Assembly: GCA_046350295.1 (NCBI GenBank)
Contig: JAXMAR010000022.1
Span: 1 to 64,000 of the forward strand
DNA length: 64,000 bases
Source of the DNA: JAXMAR01 sp046350295
GTDB taxonomy: Bacteria > Planctomycetota > Planctomycetia > Gemmatales > Gemmataceae
Direction of reading: 5' to 3'
The position numbers and the translations under genes were made by a program. The notes beneath the pieces were generated by a model. It saw only the letters and a list, made by a program, of their open reading frames with translations, was not told where the DNA came from and did not search any database. This document shows, piece after piece, positions 43,830 through 57,238 of this stretch (position 1 is its first letter; every line of letters begins with the position of its first letter).

Positions 43830-45977
43830 CTAGCGCACGAACACGAACTCATCCAGATTGAACAAGAGCCACGCGAAGCCCGTCAACCGGTCCGGATCGC
43901 CGTCGATGTAACGCAGCGCCCGCTCTCTCTCCGTGACTGAAGGCGAACGCGCCAGCGCCATACGATAGCCGAGATCGACGGCGGCGCCGAGGTCTTTCCC
44001 CGCCGCCGCCTTCAACCGCTCGGCGAACCGCGCGGTAGCTTTCTCGACGACCGCGCTGTTCATCAGGAACAGCGCCTGCGGGGCCGTGATCGTGTGCGCC
44101 CGCAATGGACAGGGCGCCCGGCCGTCTTCCGCGTCGAAGGCTTGCAAAAAGCTTGGCGTCACATCTCGGTTGCTGGCGTAACCGCGGACCATGTAGGCGC
44201 CGCGCCGCGCGGCGTCGGTCTTGGGATCGAACGATTTGCCGCCGAGCTTGCGGTCGAGGTCGCCGGCGGCGCTGTGAATCGAGTCCCAGACCGTCTCGGC
44301 ATCGAGCCGGCGCAACGGGTAACGCCACAGAAAGCGGTCGCCCGGATCGACCTTCTGGTTCGCTGCCGTGATGGCGTCTTCCTCGCCCGCCGCCGAGGAG
44401 CGTTTGTACGCATCGGAGGTGACAATGAGGCGATGCAGCGCCTTCATGCTGAACTTGCCGCGGACGAATTCCGAGGCCAGCCAATCGAGGAGTTGGGGAT
44501 TTGACGGGACGCCGCCCAGCGTGCCGAAGTCGCTCGCCGTCTTTTGCATTCCTTCGCCGAAGTGCCATTGCCAGAGCCGATTCACGGCGACGCGGGCGAA
44601 CAGCGGGTTGTCCGGCGCGGTCAGCCAGTCGGCGAACGCCTCGATGCGGCCGTTGCGGAAATCGATCTTTTGCGGCGCGAACGGCCAGCCGGGCTGGACC
44701 TCGTTCTTGAGCTGAGGCCGCTTCGGATCGCCGCTCGTCAGGATGTAGCTCTTGTCCAGCTCCTTCTTGCGATCGACCTCGACTGTCCAGAAGAGCGGCA
44801 GCGCCGCGTCTGCCCGGGCTTTCTCCAGGTCTTTGAACGCCTTGACCAGCGTCCGGTAGGTCTCCTTCTCCGCCTCGGGCATGATCAGCAGGATCTTGCT
44901 CACGTCGATGCGCAGGATCGGGAAGTAATCGTCGGCAATCTTCTCCTCCGCCGGCGTACGCTCCTTCTCCGGCTTCAAGATGACGGCGCGCACGTCGTCC
45001 GGCAGCTGGGCCACGCGCTCGTCGAACAGCTTCTTCTTGTAAGGCGCGATGAGCTTCAACATCGGGCCCTCGACGGCCGCGAGCTTGCGGTCGAGCGCGT
45101 CGATCGTCTTGCCGTGGACGAGGACCTCAGCCGGGTTGGCGAGCGTGACCTTCTTCAAAACGAGCGGATCGAACAGCGCCTTCATCGCGTAGAAATCGCG
45201 CTGCGTGATCGGATCGTACTCGTGGTCGTGACACGTGGCGCAGCCGACGGTCATGCCCATGAAGGCGGTGGCGACGGTTTCGACGGCGTTGATGGGCAGC
45301 TCGCCGGTCTCCCCCTCGCCATGCACGACGGCGCCGCGCGCCAGAAAACCGAGGGCGAAGGCGTCGTCCGGCCTGGGATCGATCCGCTCGCGAAAGCCGA
45401 TGGCCGAGACCTCGCTGCGGGCGCCGGTCCGGTAGCCGGTGAGCTGCGTGCAGACGAACTGGTCGTACGGCATGTCGCTATTAAGGGCGCGGATGAGCCA
45501 GTCGCGCCAGAGATGGATGCCGGGCGCGGCGATCATGCCGTCGTCGGTGTCGGCGTAGCGCAGCACATCGAGCCAGTGGCGGGCATAGCGGACGCCGTGC
45601 TGTTCGCTGGCGAGGAGGCGGTCGACCAGTTTCTCGTAGGCGTCCGGCGCTTCATCCTTGAGAAAGGCGTCTTGCTCGGCAAGGGTGGGCGGGATGCCGA
45701 TGAGATCGAGATACAGCCGGCGCGCCAATACGCGGCGGTCGGCCGGGCCCAGCGGACGCAAGCCTTTTGCCCGGTGCTGGGCGGCAATGAACGCGTCGAT
45801 GGGATTGGCCGGCGTGGCGCCGCCGCTCGGAAGCGCCGGCCGGACCACCGGCTTGAGATACCACGGCGTCTTGGCGTCACTCTTGCCCGATGGCTTCGCC
45901 GGCTTGTCGGTCGTCTGGGCAGGAGAGGGCGAGGGGCAAAGAACGGCGACCAGCACGACCCACCGCAACAATTTCAT
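43830..45977 (-). CDS. DUF1549/DUF1553 secreted protein with heme motif
   Basis: 715 residues from MKLLRWVVLVAVLCPSPSPAQ, a signal peptide. DUF1549: NPIDAFIAAQHRAKGLRPLGPADRRVLARRLYLDLIGIPPT and HWLDVLRYADTDD. One CxxCH, VGCATCHDHEYDPITQRDFYAM, near residue 256. DUF1553 occupies the C-terminal ~270 residues (FARVAVNRLWQWHFGEGMQ, GGVPSNPQLLDWLASEF). The family is usually next to DUF1501; that partner is not adjacent here. Role unknown, probably periplasmic redox or carbohydrate processing. Confidence 0.92.
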   Translation of the reverse strand: MKLLRWVVLVAVLCPSPSPAQTTDKPAKPSGKSDAKTPWYLKPVVRPALPSGGATPANPIDAFIAAQHRAKGLRPLGPADRRVLARRLYLDLIGIPPTLAEQDAFLKDEAPDAYEKLVDRLLASEQHGVRYARHWLDVLRYADTDDGMIAAPGIHLWRDWLIRALNSDMPYDQFVCTQLTGYRTGARSEVSAIGFRERIDPRPDDAFALGFLARGAVVHGEGETGELPINAVETVATAFMGMTVGCATCHDHEYDPITQRDFYAMKALFDPLVLKKVTLANPAEVLVHGKTIDALDRKLAAVEGPMLKLIAPYKKKLFDERVAQLPDDVRAVILKPEKERTPAEEKIADDYFPILRIDVSKILLIMPEAEKETYRTLVKAFKDLEKARADAALPLFWTVEVDRKKELDKSYILTSGDPKRPQLKNEVQPGWPFAPQKIDFRNGRIEAFADWLTAPDNPLFARVAVNRLWQWHFGEGMQKTASDFGTLGGVPSNPQLLDWLASEFVRGKFSMKALHRLIVTSDAYKRSSAAGEEDAITAANQKVDPGDRFLWRYPLRRLDAETVWDSIHSAAGDLDRKLGGKSFDPKTDAARRGAYMVRGYASNRDVTPSFLQAFDAEDGRAPCPLRAHTITAPQALFLMNSAVVEKATARFAERLKAAAGKDLGAAVDLGYRMALARSPSVTERERALRYIDGDPDRLTGFAWLLFNLDEFVFVR

Positions 45978-46097
45978 GGCGTCAATCTCTCCGGCATGCG
46001 TGACCGCAAATCCATGGCGCCGCCGTTTGGCCGCCCTCCGCCGACTATTGCACAAAGTCCCCCGCCGATCAACCAGAAGCCGCTCCGGATTCGCCTT

Positions 46098-46631
46098 TCA
46101 TTCCCCGCGACTGCGGCCGACGGCGAAGTCGACGCGCAACGATTCGAACGCCCGCCTTCGTTCCTCCGAGGGCTCGCTCGTCCCCAGGGTCAGGAATACC
46201 TTGAACGCCGCGTGCCCGTCTCCGTCGAAGAACTGAATGCTGAGCGTCTTCTTGCCGGTCATGTGGCTCGGCTTGACCAGCGCGAAGGCGGCGCCCAGGT
46301 TCGGCCAGCGGATGTGCATGTCGAGCGTCGGCGTCTGCACGTTGAAGAACTCTTCCCAGACCGAGAAGCCGCCGAACCGGCCCACGCTCTCCAGCGTCGC
46401 CGCGCCGTTCGTCACGATCACGTGCACCTCCCCCAGGTCGGCCAGGCGCCGGATCAACTCCTCCCAGCGGCCGATGTCGAGCTCGGTCGCCCAGCCTTCG
46501 GGCAGCGCGCGGACGACCTGCTCTTCCGGCGCCCCGAGACGGCGCGCCAGCTGGAGGAACATCGCGTTCGGCGCGCTTTCCAGGGCCGTGCGGACGCGTT
46601 GGAACAAGTCAGCGGGGGGGAGTGAGGGCAT
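46098..46631 (-). CDS. heme-carrier HutX/ChuX-like protein
   Basis: 177 residues from MPSLPPADLFQRV, with GAAGGA seven bases upstream; the longer frame has no site. FLQLARRLGAPEEQVVRALPEGWATEL and FGGFSVWEEFFNVQTPTLDMHIRWPNLGAAFAL, KTLSIQFFDGDGHAAFKVFLTLG are typical of HutX/ChuX cytosolic heme carriers. It is on its own, without HutZ or a TonB receptor nearby, so its partners are elsewhere. Confidence 0.8.
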   Translation of the reverse strand: MPSLPPADLFQRVRTALESAPNAMFLQLARRLGAPEEQVVRALPEGWATELDIGRWEELIRRLADLGEVHVIVTNGAATLESVGRFGGFSVWEEFFNVQTPTLDMHIRWPNLGAAFALVKPSHMTGKKTLSIQFFDGDGHAAFKVFLTLGTSEPSEERRRAFESLRVDFAVGRSRGE

Positions 46632-46812
46632 GGTCAGTCCTTCAAGAGAAGCGGATAGTGGTCTGCGTGCGACGGGACGCCATCGCCCCAACTTCTCGCT
46701 GTGTTGCCATTCTAACAAAGTCCACCTTTCGTCACCCGTGGGCGGACGCCTTGCCGACACGCGGCGCTCAGGCAAACAAATCAAGTTTTCGCAAGCAAAT
46801 CAGCATCGCTTG

Positions 46813-46841
46813 TTGCGAACCTCACGCACGCTGGTTAGGAT
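46813..46841 (+). promoter_or_regulatory. sigma-70-like promoter of the sulfatase
   Basis: TTGCGA (46813-46818) and TAGGAT (46836-46841) are 17 bases apart. The sulfatase ATG is at 46888. It lies in the 256-base divergent space between hutX and the sulfatase. Confidence 0.5.
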
Positions 46842-46887
46842 GCCCGGGGCGGTCGCTGTTCGCGCCGATTTTCCTCAGGGCCTCGTC

Positions 46888-48282
46888 ATGACACGCTGCA
46901 TTGTCCTCCTTGTCCTTGCTGGCCTGGTTTCACCGGCCCCGCTCGCCGCCCAGGCCAAGCGGCCCAACATCGTCCTCGTCGTCGCCGATGACCTCGGTCT
47001 CGATCTGCCCTGCTATGGTAACAAGGCGATCAAGATGCCGAACCTCGAAGCGCTCGCCAAGCGTGGCATCCGCTTCAGCAAGGCGTATACCAGCGTCTCC
47101 TCGTGCAGCCCGAGCCGGGCCTCGCTCTATTCCGGGCTCTACACCCATCAGAACGGCCAATACGGCCTCGCCCACCCGCCGCACAGTCAGCACATCCACC
47201 CCTGGGTGCAGGGGCTGCCGAACCTGCTCGCGACCGCCGGCTACTTCACCGGCATCATCGGCAAGTTCCACGTCATCCCGACCAAGAACTTTTCCTTCGA
47301 GCTGGAGCTGACCAAGGTCAACCCGCGCAGCCCCGTGTCGATGGCCACCGGAGCCCGCGACTTCCTCAAGAAACGCGGCGCCCAGCCCTTTTTCCTCGTC
47401 TACGGCTTCACCGATCCGCACCGGGCCAAGAAGGGCTTCGCCAACGAGGGCTTCGAGAAGGACCCGGCCGAAACGCGCTACAAGCCCAAGGACGTGATCG
47501 TGCCGCCATTCCTCCCCGACCGACCGGAGGTGCGCGCCGAGCTGGCCGAGTATTACCAGTCGGCGAGCCGGATGGACCGCGGCGTCGGCGAACTGATGAA
47601 AGCGCTCGCCGAGGCGGGCGTCCTTGAGGAGACGCTGATCATCTTCGTGAGCGACAACGGCATCCCTTTCCCCGGCGCCAAGACCACGCTTTACGAAGCG
47701 GGCACGCACCTGCCGCTCCTCATCGCCGGGCCGGGCGTTCCGGCGGGGCGGACGAACAACGCCCTGGTCAGCTTCGTCGACCTGACGCCGACGCTGCTCG
47801 AGATCGGCAAGGCGAGCCCGCCCAAGTACAAGCTGCCGGGGCGCTCGCTCGTGCCGATCTTCAAGGACGACAACCCGAAGGGCTGGGACGAGGTCTTCGG
47901 CTCGCACCAGTTCCACGAGATCACGATGTACTACCCGATGCGGTCGCTGACGACGTCGAAGTTCAAGTACATCGTCAACCTCGACAACGCCAAGGAGTTC
48001 CCGTTCTCCTCCGACCTCTGGGGCTCGACGACCTGGCAGAGCGTGCGCAAGAACTCCCTCGAATGGATGGGGGGCCGCCGCGTCTTCACCTACATGAAGC
48101 GGCCCCGGGAGGAGCTGTTCGACTTGACGAAGGACCCCAACGAGTTCAAGAACGTGGCCGCCGACCCGGATTACGGCGACGTGCTGACGAAGATGCGCGG
48201 CCGAGTGCAGGAGTGGCAGCGCGAGACGAGCGATCCGTGGATCATTCTGGGTCGCGAGGAGAATCCGGACTTGAATCGGTGA
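46888..48282 (+). CDS. secreted formylglycine-dependent sulfatase
   Basis: 464 residues. Signal peptide MTRCIVLLVLAGLVSPAPLAAQ. The sulfatase signature CSPSR, with Cys73 as the residue converted to formylglycine, lies in SSCSPSRASLYSG. N-terminal metal-binding VVADDLG and later FVSDNG complete the metal site. Family is arylsulfatase A-like, releasing sulfate from esters such as sulfated polysaccharides. A maturase is not in the window. It precedes the Phd/VapC pair by 43 bases. Confidence 0.93.
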   Translation: MTRCIVLLVLAGLVSPAPLAAQAKRPNIVLVVADDLGLDLPCYGNKAIKMPNLEALAKRGIRFSKAYTSVSSCSPSRASLYSGLYTHQNGQYGLAHPPHSQHIHPWVQGLPNLLATAGYFTGIIGKFHVIPTKNFSFELELTKVNPRSPVSMATGARDFLKKRGAQPFFLVYGFTDPHRAKKGFANEGFEKDPAETRYKPKDVIVPPFLPDRPEVRAELAEYYQSASRMDRGVGELMKALAEAGVLEETLIIFVSDNGIPFPGAKTTLYEAGTHLPLLIAGPGVPAGRTNNALVSFVDLTPTLLEIGKASPPKYKLPGRSLVPIFKDDNPKGWDEVFGSHQFHEITMYYPMRSLTTSKFKYIVNLDNAKEFPFSSDLWGSTTWQSVRKNSLEWMGGRRVFTYMKRPREELFDLTKDPNEFKNVAADPDYGDVLTKMRGRVQEWQRETSDPWIILGREENPDLNR

Positions 48283-48325
48283 AGTGAGAGCGTTTTTCAG
48301 GTATCCTAGGAGGAGAGGAGTGACC

Positions 48326-48553
48326 ATGCAAACGGCGACTGTCGCAGAAGTCCAGGCGCGGCTGCCCGAGTTGCTCGAGCATATCGGTGCCGGCGAGGAG
48401 GTGCTTATCGTGGCCCAGGGCAAGCCGGTCGGGCGTCTCGTGCCCCCCGTGCGACCAAAGGGGATACCGATCCCTGGCCGTGGCAAAGGCAAGCTGGTGA
48501 TCAACGCGGAGGATGACGAACACCTGAAGGACTTTGCCGATTACATGCCGTGA
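48326..48553 (+). CDS. Phd/YefM-type antitoxin
   Basis: 75 residues from MQTATVAEVQARLPELLEHIGAGEEVLIVAQGKPVGRLVP, the Phd/YefM pattern. A strong AGGAGGAGAGGAG site precedes the ATG. Its stop overlaps the GTG of the VapC gene (GTGA), so translation is coupled. Confidence 0.9.
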   Translation: MQTATVAEVQARLPELLEHIGAGEEVLIVAQGKPVGRLVPPVRPKGIPIPGRGKGKLVINAEDDEHLKDFADYMP

Positions 48554-48936
48554 ACCTGCTTTTGGATACTCACGCTCTGTTGTGGTATTACCTGGACGAT
48601 CCGCACCTGAGTCCGGCAGCAAAGGCGGCAATCGCTGATCCGGCCAACCAAATCTTCCTCAGTCCGGCGAGCCACTGGGAAGTCGCGATCAAGTTGAGTA
48701 CGGGCAAATACACTCTCCAGGTTCCGTTCCCTGTCTTCGTCCAGGAAGCGATCTTCGACAACGGGTTTCTGGTTCTACCCATCAACCCTGGACACACAGC
48801 CGAGCTGATCTCCCTGCCTTACCACCACCGCGATCCCTTCGACCGGCTCATCGTCGCTCAGGCGATTGCAGAGAGGATGGGTGTCCTGAGCGCGGATCCA
48901 GTCCTCGATCGCTACCCCATTCGTCGGCTCTGGTAA
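48550..48936 (+). CDS. VapC-type PIN domain toxin
   Basis: 128 residues with a GTG start. PIN acidic residues: D in LLLDTHALLW, E in SHWEVAIK, D in HRDPFDRLIVAQA and D in SADPVLDRY. It is an Mg-dependent RNase, held in check by the preceding antitoxin. The pair follows the sulfatase gene without obvious linkage of function. Confidence 0.93.
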   Translation: MNLLLDTHALLWYYLDDPHLSPAAKAAIADPANQIFLSPASHWEVAIKLSTGKYTLQVPFPVFVQEAIFDNGFLVLPINPGHTAELISLPYHHRDPFDRLIVAQAIAERMGVLSADPVLDRYPIRRLW

Positions 48937-48953
48937 GGGGGCGCCGCGGCCGG

Positions 48954-49637
48954 TCAGATCCGCCGCAGCTCCAGGTTCTGCATCCCTTCCAACCGGTTCA
49001 TCTCGTTGAGCAGAGCGAGCGGGGAGCTATCGGACCGTAAGCGCACGCGGTAGGTCATCTCGAGCGCGACGCCCTGGCGCACCGTCGCGGTGCTCAGCAG
49101 CTTGGCGTCCTCCAGGTGTCGAGCGAAGACGTGTTCCCAGGGACTGCGGTCACCGAAGCCGGCGCCGATGCGGATTTGCAGGCTCCAGTGCTCGGCCTCG
49201 CGCACGTTCAAGCCGGGAAGCCAGCGCATCGCGAGCGATGCGACGCCGACGACGCCGAGCGTCATGAGAGCCGCGAGAAGATTGGCGGTGCCGAGCGCCA
49301 TGCCGACGACGACCGCGAAGATGACGAAGCCGGTGTCGCGCATGTCCTCGACGACCGTGCGGAAGCGGATGATGCCCAGGGTGCCGACCAGGCTGAAGGC
49401 GAGGGCCAACTTCTCGCCGATGACTTGCGTGACGGCGACGATGAGAACGCACAAGAGGACGAGGGTGGAAACCAGGCCCGGGGAAGCGGGACCTGGGCCC
49501 CTTTGGGTCCAGACGTAAATGCAAGCGATGGCGGCCCCGAAGACGAGCGCCGTCGTCAGGAGGATGAACAGCCTATCGAAATCGCGTACGGTGGGGACGT
49601 GGAAGGCCTTTTCGAGCCAATCGAGCCACTCGGGCAT
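48954..49637 (-). CDS. DUF4956 membrane protein
   Basis: 227 residues from MPEWLDWLEKAF; TGATG overlaps the VTC gene, so it is translationally coupled. Three or four membrane helices. FSLVGTLGIIRFRTVVEDMRDTGFVIFAVVVGMALGT is the DUF4956 signature. The C-terminal ~80 residues are soluble. The frequent partnership of DUF4956 with VTC-like polyphosphate polymerases suggests a membrane subunit of that activity. Confidence 0.9.
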   Translation of the reverse strand: MPEWLDWLEKAFHVPTVRDFDRLFILLTTALVFGAAIACIYVWTQRGPGPASPGLVSTLVLLCVLIVAVTQVIGEKLALAFSLVGTLGIIRFRTVVEDMRDTGFVIFAVVVGMALGTANLLAALMTLGVVGVASLAMRWLPGLNVREAEHWSLQIRIGAGFGDRSPWEHVFARHLEDAKLLSTATVRQGVALEMTYRVRLRSDSSPLALLNEMNRLEGMQNLELRRI

Positions 49638-50461
49638 CAGCCGACCTCCCGGACCAGCGCCTCGCCGTGCCAGGCCTGCATCGCCGAGCGGTACTTGGAG
49701 AGCGGGATCGAGTTGAGGCCGAACTCGACGAGCAAACCCTTGAACAGGGCGGGGAGGACGCTGCCGTATTTCAGCTCCATCACCACCCGGCCGGGGAAGA
49801 GAGGTAGACCCGCGACCACCTCGTGGACCTGCCATTGATCGGTGGTGAGGCAGCTGAGCTTGCGGTCCATCGTCATGCGCAGGGGGCCTTCAGCGCTTTC
49901 GCCGACGAAGGCTTGCCGCTCGTAGTTGATGAGGCAGGCGGGACGCAGCCGGCGAAGCAGTAGACGTCGTTGATACCAGTGGCCGGCCCAGGCAGGGTCC
50001 TCGGGACCCGCGAGGCGAGGCAATTCCTGCTCCGCAACCTGGATGCGGCGCTTGGCGACGCGGTTGCCGTACTTGCGTTTCTGCTCGAGGAACACGACGG
50101 TGGAGCCGCCATAGCGACGGAGGCGGTACTTCTTGCGGCGATAGCCGGGGGAGCGGTGGAAGACGTCGTGCTGGGGGCTGTCGAAGTAGAGGCCGTGGAC
50201 ACGGTAACCGTGGTCGGGGCCGCAATAGGGATCGAGATGGAGATGGCTCAAGGCCCAGCCGGCGACGGCATGGGCCAGGTGATCGTCGAGCAGGAACTTG
50301 ATCTCGTAGGCCGGCTCCTCGCGATCGTCGCGCAGAGACGGGGACAGGAAATCCGCGCCTCCCCAACAGAAGACGCCGTTGGCGAGACGGCGGATGGCTT
50401 CGTCGGCACGTCCGGCGCCGGAGTCGCCGTCGGACGTCTTGGCTCCCTGTTCGTCGAACAC
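49637..50461 (-). CDS. VTC-domain polyphosphate polymerase-like protein
   Basis: 274 residues, GTG start after GAGGGAG. EIKFLLDDHLAHAV, YRVHGLYFDSPQ, RRKKYRLRRYGG and FLEQKRKYGNRVAKRRI give the basic VTC tunnel-domain pattern (triphosphate-tunnel metalloenzyme fold). VTC proteins polymerise ATP into polyphosphate or use related chemistry. Coupled with DUF4956. Divergent 290-base space to the next gene holds no recognised feature. Confidence 0.85.
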   Translation of the reverse strand: MFDEQGAKTSDGDSGAGRADEAIRRLANGVFCWGGADFLSPSLRDDREEPAYEIKFLLDDHLAHAVAGWALSHLHLDPYCGPDHGYRVHGLYFDSPQHDVFHRSPGYRRKKYRLRRYGGSTVVFLEQKRKYGNRVAKRRIQVAEQELPRLAGPEDPAWAGHWYQRRLLLRRLRPACLINYERQAFVGESAEGPLRMTMDRKLSCLTTDQWQVHEVVAGLPLFPGRVVMELKYGSVLPALFKGLLVEFGLNSIPLSKYRSAMQAWHGEALVREVG

Positions 50462-50753
50462 GTCTCCCTCTCGGTGCGAGGCCGGCAGCCTTCCAATCTA
50501 GTAACCGCCGGTTCCTTGCTGCCGCCGCGCCCGGCAGCACTTTTGTGAAGTTTGTGTGAGCGTAGCAAATGATATGCCCCAAGGAAAGGGGTCTTGTCTT
50601 CCGCCAGGGCCGCAAAACCGAAAATACGGAACAAACAGGGAGCCCGTTCGCTCCAAAGAAAGTAATCTCTCAAGTGAGCTATTGTTCAGACACCCGGCCC
50701 TTCAACCGCTGGTGTCGGCTCGACGGGAACGGCCGAAAGGCCGTGACATTGTT

Positions 50754-52145
50754 GTGGGAAAATCGAACAGCTGGTTCTTTTCGAGGCGTCTCGCGGGTCG
50801 CCTGGTCCTGCTGGTGATCCCGTGCCTTTCGGGGCCGGCGCCGGGCCAGGACAGGAAGGACGCTGACATCCCGGCGTTGATCCGCGCCCTGGGTGGCGAA
50901 AAATACGGCGAGCGCGACGCCGCCATGCGCAGCCTGGAAAAGCTGGGCCCACCTGCCTTGCCGCACCTTTACAAGGCGCTGACCGGAAGCCTGGAGACGA
51001 GCCAGCGCGCCAAGTCCCTCATCCACAAGATCCGGGAAAAGCAAGCGCAGGACGCCGCCCGCGATCCGGCGCCCTTCGCCTGGGACATCGACGATCAATC
51101 GCTGCTCGAGGTGTTGGAGGAGACGCAGAAAAAATGGGGCGTCCGCTTCGCCTATCGCGCCGACCGGGACAAGCTTGCCGCCGCCAGGATCACCCTGCGC
51201 ACGACGCCGCTCCCTTTCTGGCAGGCCTGGGACAGGCTCCTGAACGCCGCCGGCCTCGTGGAATTGTTGCACGCCCCCGAAGCGAGTTATGAAGACGCTC
51301 TCGAGCCCTGGCTCCTGATCGCTAGGGAACGCCACGAATCCCCTGTCTTCAAGCCGGGAAAAACGCCCGCCTGGACTTCCGATTGCGCCGGCCCCTTGCG
51401 CGTTCGTTCTCTCGCGCTCGGGGAGAGAATCCTCCTGGAGTTACGGCCACGCCCCGGCAGCGGCTGGCTTTCTCTCGAAGACCTCCGCATCGCCAACCTC
51501 GTCAACGCCAAGGGGGAAACGGTCGCGCTGAGTCCCGACCTGCGCCGGGCGCATCAGGCGGCGCTCAAGAGCCAGCGCGGCGACTGGCAGCATCTGTTGC
51601 GGCGCGAGCGGCTGGACTCCGGCTCCCCCTGCGAAGCGATCGTGTTGTCCTTGCCGGGCGGCCCGTGGCGCGAAATTCAGGGCAGCGCTCTGGCCCGGCT
51701 CGTGGCGACGCACACCGAAAGCTGCGTGAAGGACGTGCTCCACCAGGACAAGGACCGCTGGGAGACGTTCGACGGCGTCCGCGGCAGGATCCTCGAAAAA
51801 CGTCTCACGGACGAAAGCGTCCTCTGTCTACGGCTCCGTTTCGACAACTACGACAACTGGGTGTCCCATTACCCGGGCCAACCGGTCCGCAGACTCCGCA
51901 CCGGCGTCGTCGTCTTCCTCACGCCGGGAGACATGGCCGCCGAAATGCTCACCGTGACCGACAAGCGCGGCCGGCCGCTCGAGCGCCTCAGCGTCGTGCC
52001 GGGCACATCGGAGGACGGCAAGGGGTTGGAACTGGAAGTGCGCTACCAGGGGCCGGCTGGGGGCGATGAAGTGTTCGATCTGTCGCTCCTGCACCAGCGG
52101 ACGCTGACCGTGGAGTTTCCCTTCCACCTGCGCGACGTCAAGTAA
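50754..52145 (+). CDS. secreted protein with HEAT-like and secretin-short-domain-like regions
   Basis: About 463 residues from GTG 50754, which gives the leader VGKSNSWFFSRRLAGRLVLLVIPCLSGPAPGQ; the open frame continues 66 codons upstream without similarity. Residues ~35-85 (IPALIRALGGEKYGERDAAMRSLEKLG) look HEAT-like. SLLEVLEETQKKWGVRFAYRADRDKLAAARITLRTTPLPFWQAWDRLLNAAG resembles the short secretin/TonB N domain. The rest is beta-rich and unrecognised. Start is uncertain. Confidence 0.65.
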   Translation: MGKSNSWFFSRRLAGRLVLLVIPCLSGPAPGQDRKDADIPALIRALGGEKYGERDAAMRSLEKLGPPALPHLYKALTGSLETSQRAKSLIHKIREKQAQDAARDPAPFAWDIDDQSLLEVLEETQKKWGVRFAYRADRDKLAAARITLRTTPLPFWQAWDRLLNAAGLVELLHAPEASYEDALEPWLLIARERHESPVFKPGKTPAWTSDCAGPLRVRSLALGERILLELRPRPGSGWLSLEDLRIANLVNAKGETVALSPDLRRAHQAALKSQRGDWQHLLRRERLDSGSPCEAIVLSLPGGPWREIQGSALARLVATHTESCVKDVLHQDKDRWETFDGVRGRILEKRLTDESVLCLRLRFDNYDNWVSHYPGQPVRRLRTGVVVFLTPGDMAAEMLTVTDKRGRPLERLSVVPGTSEDGKGLELEVRYQGPAGGDEVFDLSLLHQRTLTVEFPFHLRDVK

Positions 52146-52153
52146 CACGGCGG

Positions 52154-53158
52154 TCAGGTCGCCGACTCGCCCGCTTCCCAACCTTGCAGCATGCGCATGT
52201 AGTTCGCCCGCTCGTACGCTTTCGGATCGGCGCAGCGCTCCAGGCTCATGCTGCCGCGCATCTGCCCCAGCGACTCATACCCTTGCTGCTCGAGCCAGTC
52301 CGCCATGGCGTCGCGCACCCGGCGCAGGCGCTCCGGGCCGTGCCGCAACAAAGTGGAGACCATCTGCACGGCGTGGGCGCCGGCCATGATCGCCTTGATC
52401 GCGTCGAGGTGCGCATGGACGCCCCCCGACACCGCCAGGGTGGGACGGATCCGCCCGGACAGGACGCCGATCCAGCGCAGGCGCAGATTCAACTCGGCGG
52501 GGCTCGAAAGGTTGACACGCAACAGCTCGAGTTGCTCCACGTCGATGTCCGGCTGATAGAAGCGGTTGAACAGGACGAGCGCGTCGGCGCCGGCGGCCTC
52601 CAGACGCAGCGCGTAATTCGCGATCGACGAGTAGAACGGAGACAGCTTGACTGCGACCGGAATGTTGATCGAGTTCTTGACGCTGCGGACAATCTCCAAC
52701 CCGCGGCGCTCGACGTCGGCCCCCGTCTCATCGAGACTGGTCGCCAGCTCGTAGAGGTTCAGCTCCAGACCGTCGGCGCCCGCCTCCTCGATGAGCCAGG
52801 CGTACCGTAGCCAGCCGCCCGGCGTCGTGCCGTTGAGCGAGGCGATGACGGGCACGCTGACGGCCGCCTTGATGCGGCGAATCTGCTCCAGGTACTCGCG
52901 TGGCCCCAGCTCGAAATCCTCCGGATCGGGCAGATAGGACTGCGCCTCCGGATTCGAGTACCGCGTCGTCATCAGCGAGCGCGTCACGGCCAGCTCCTCG
53001 CCGACGATCTGCTCCTCGAAGAGCGAGCGCATCACGATCATCGGCGCCCCCGCGTCCTCCAGGCGCCGCACCGTGTCCAGATCGTCCACCAGCGGTCCCG
53101 CGCCCGGAATGAGAGGATGCGGCAGCGTGAAGCCCATGTAAGTCGTGGAGAGATCCAT
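52154..53158 (-). CDS. dihydroorotate dehydrogenase-like protein
   Basis: 334 residues. FMN TIM-barrel: MGFTLPHPLIPGAGPL, VPVIASLNGTT, GLELNLYEL, IPVAVKLSPFYSSI, LAVSGGVHAHLDAIKAIMAGAHAVQM. This class is found next to pyruvate oxidoreductase genes and is usually named DHOD-like. Whether it uses dihydroorotate is uncertain. It lies on the same strand as nifJ, with a hexamer array in between. Confidence 0.85.
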   Translation of the reverse strand: MDLSTTYMGFTLPHPLIPGAGPLVDDLDTVRRLEDAGAPMIVMRSLFEEQIVGEELAVTRSLMTTRYSNPEAQSYLPDPEDFELGPREYLEQIRRIKAAVSVPVIASLNGTTPGGWLRYAWLIEEAGADGLELNLYELATSLDETGADVERRGLEIVRSVKNSINIPVAVKLSPFYSSIANYALRLEAAGADALVLFNRFYQPDIDVEQLELLRVNLSSPAELNLRLRWIGVLSGRIRPTLAVSGGVHAHLDAIKAIMAGAHAVQMVSTLLRHGPERLRRVRDAMADWLEQQGYESLGQMRGSMSLERCADPKAYERANYMRMLQGWEAGESAT

Positions 53159-53226
53159 TCTTGTCTCCTTGTTACATTCGCTACGCCGGCACAGAGGGAC
53201 AACGAGAGTAGGAAAGGGAGGGTTAT

Positions 53227-53347
53227 GATTACGATTAAGATTAAGATTAGGATCAGAATGCTCGATGTTTCCTACGTGTCATAATCATAATCCTAATCGT
53301 AATCTTAATCTTAAACGTAATCCTAATTCTTAATCTTGATCGCAATC

Positions 53348-53348
<1 letters not shown>
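53227..53348. repeat. inverted hexamer arrays GATTAN / TAATCN
   Basis: Five units of GATTAA-type (53227-53256) face eleven units of TAATCN-type (53282-53348) across a 25-base spacer, in reverse-complement orientation. Units vary mainly at the last base. The right array abuts the nifJ stop (TAG at 53350-53348). The sequence is very AT-rich for the genome. Confidence 0.9.
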
Positions 53349-56951
<3,603 letters not shown>

Positions 56952-57238
56952 TGCTTCTCTGCTCACGGGACTTCGGGCGAGCGAGGACGCCGACGCGAAG
57001 ACGCCGACGCGTCTTACCCTCATGCCGAAACATCGAGCGGCGACCTTCCCGACGGCATGCCTTATGCAAACGCGAAGCCAACGGCCGCACGGCAAGCAGG
57101 CTGCCCGTTTTCCTCCGGCTACAGGCGCTGTCGCCGCTCCAACGGGAAGCCGCCCCGGAGTTGTACGCCTTGCGCTTGCGCAGGGCCAGCGGTTAAACGG
57201 TTGATTCGACCAGGTTTCCGTCGTTTCAGGAGTGACTG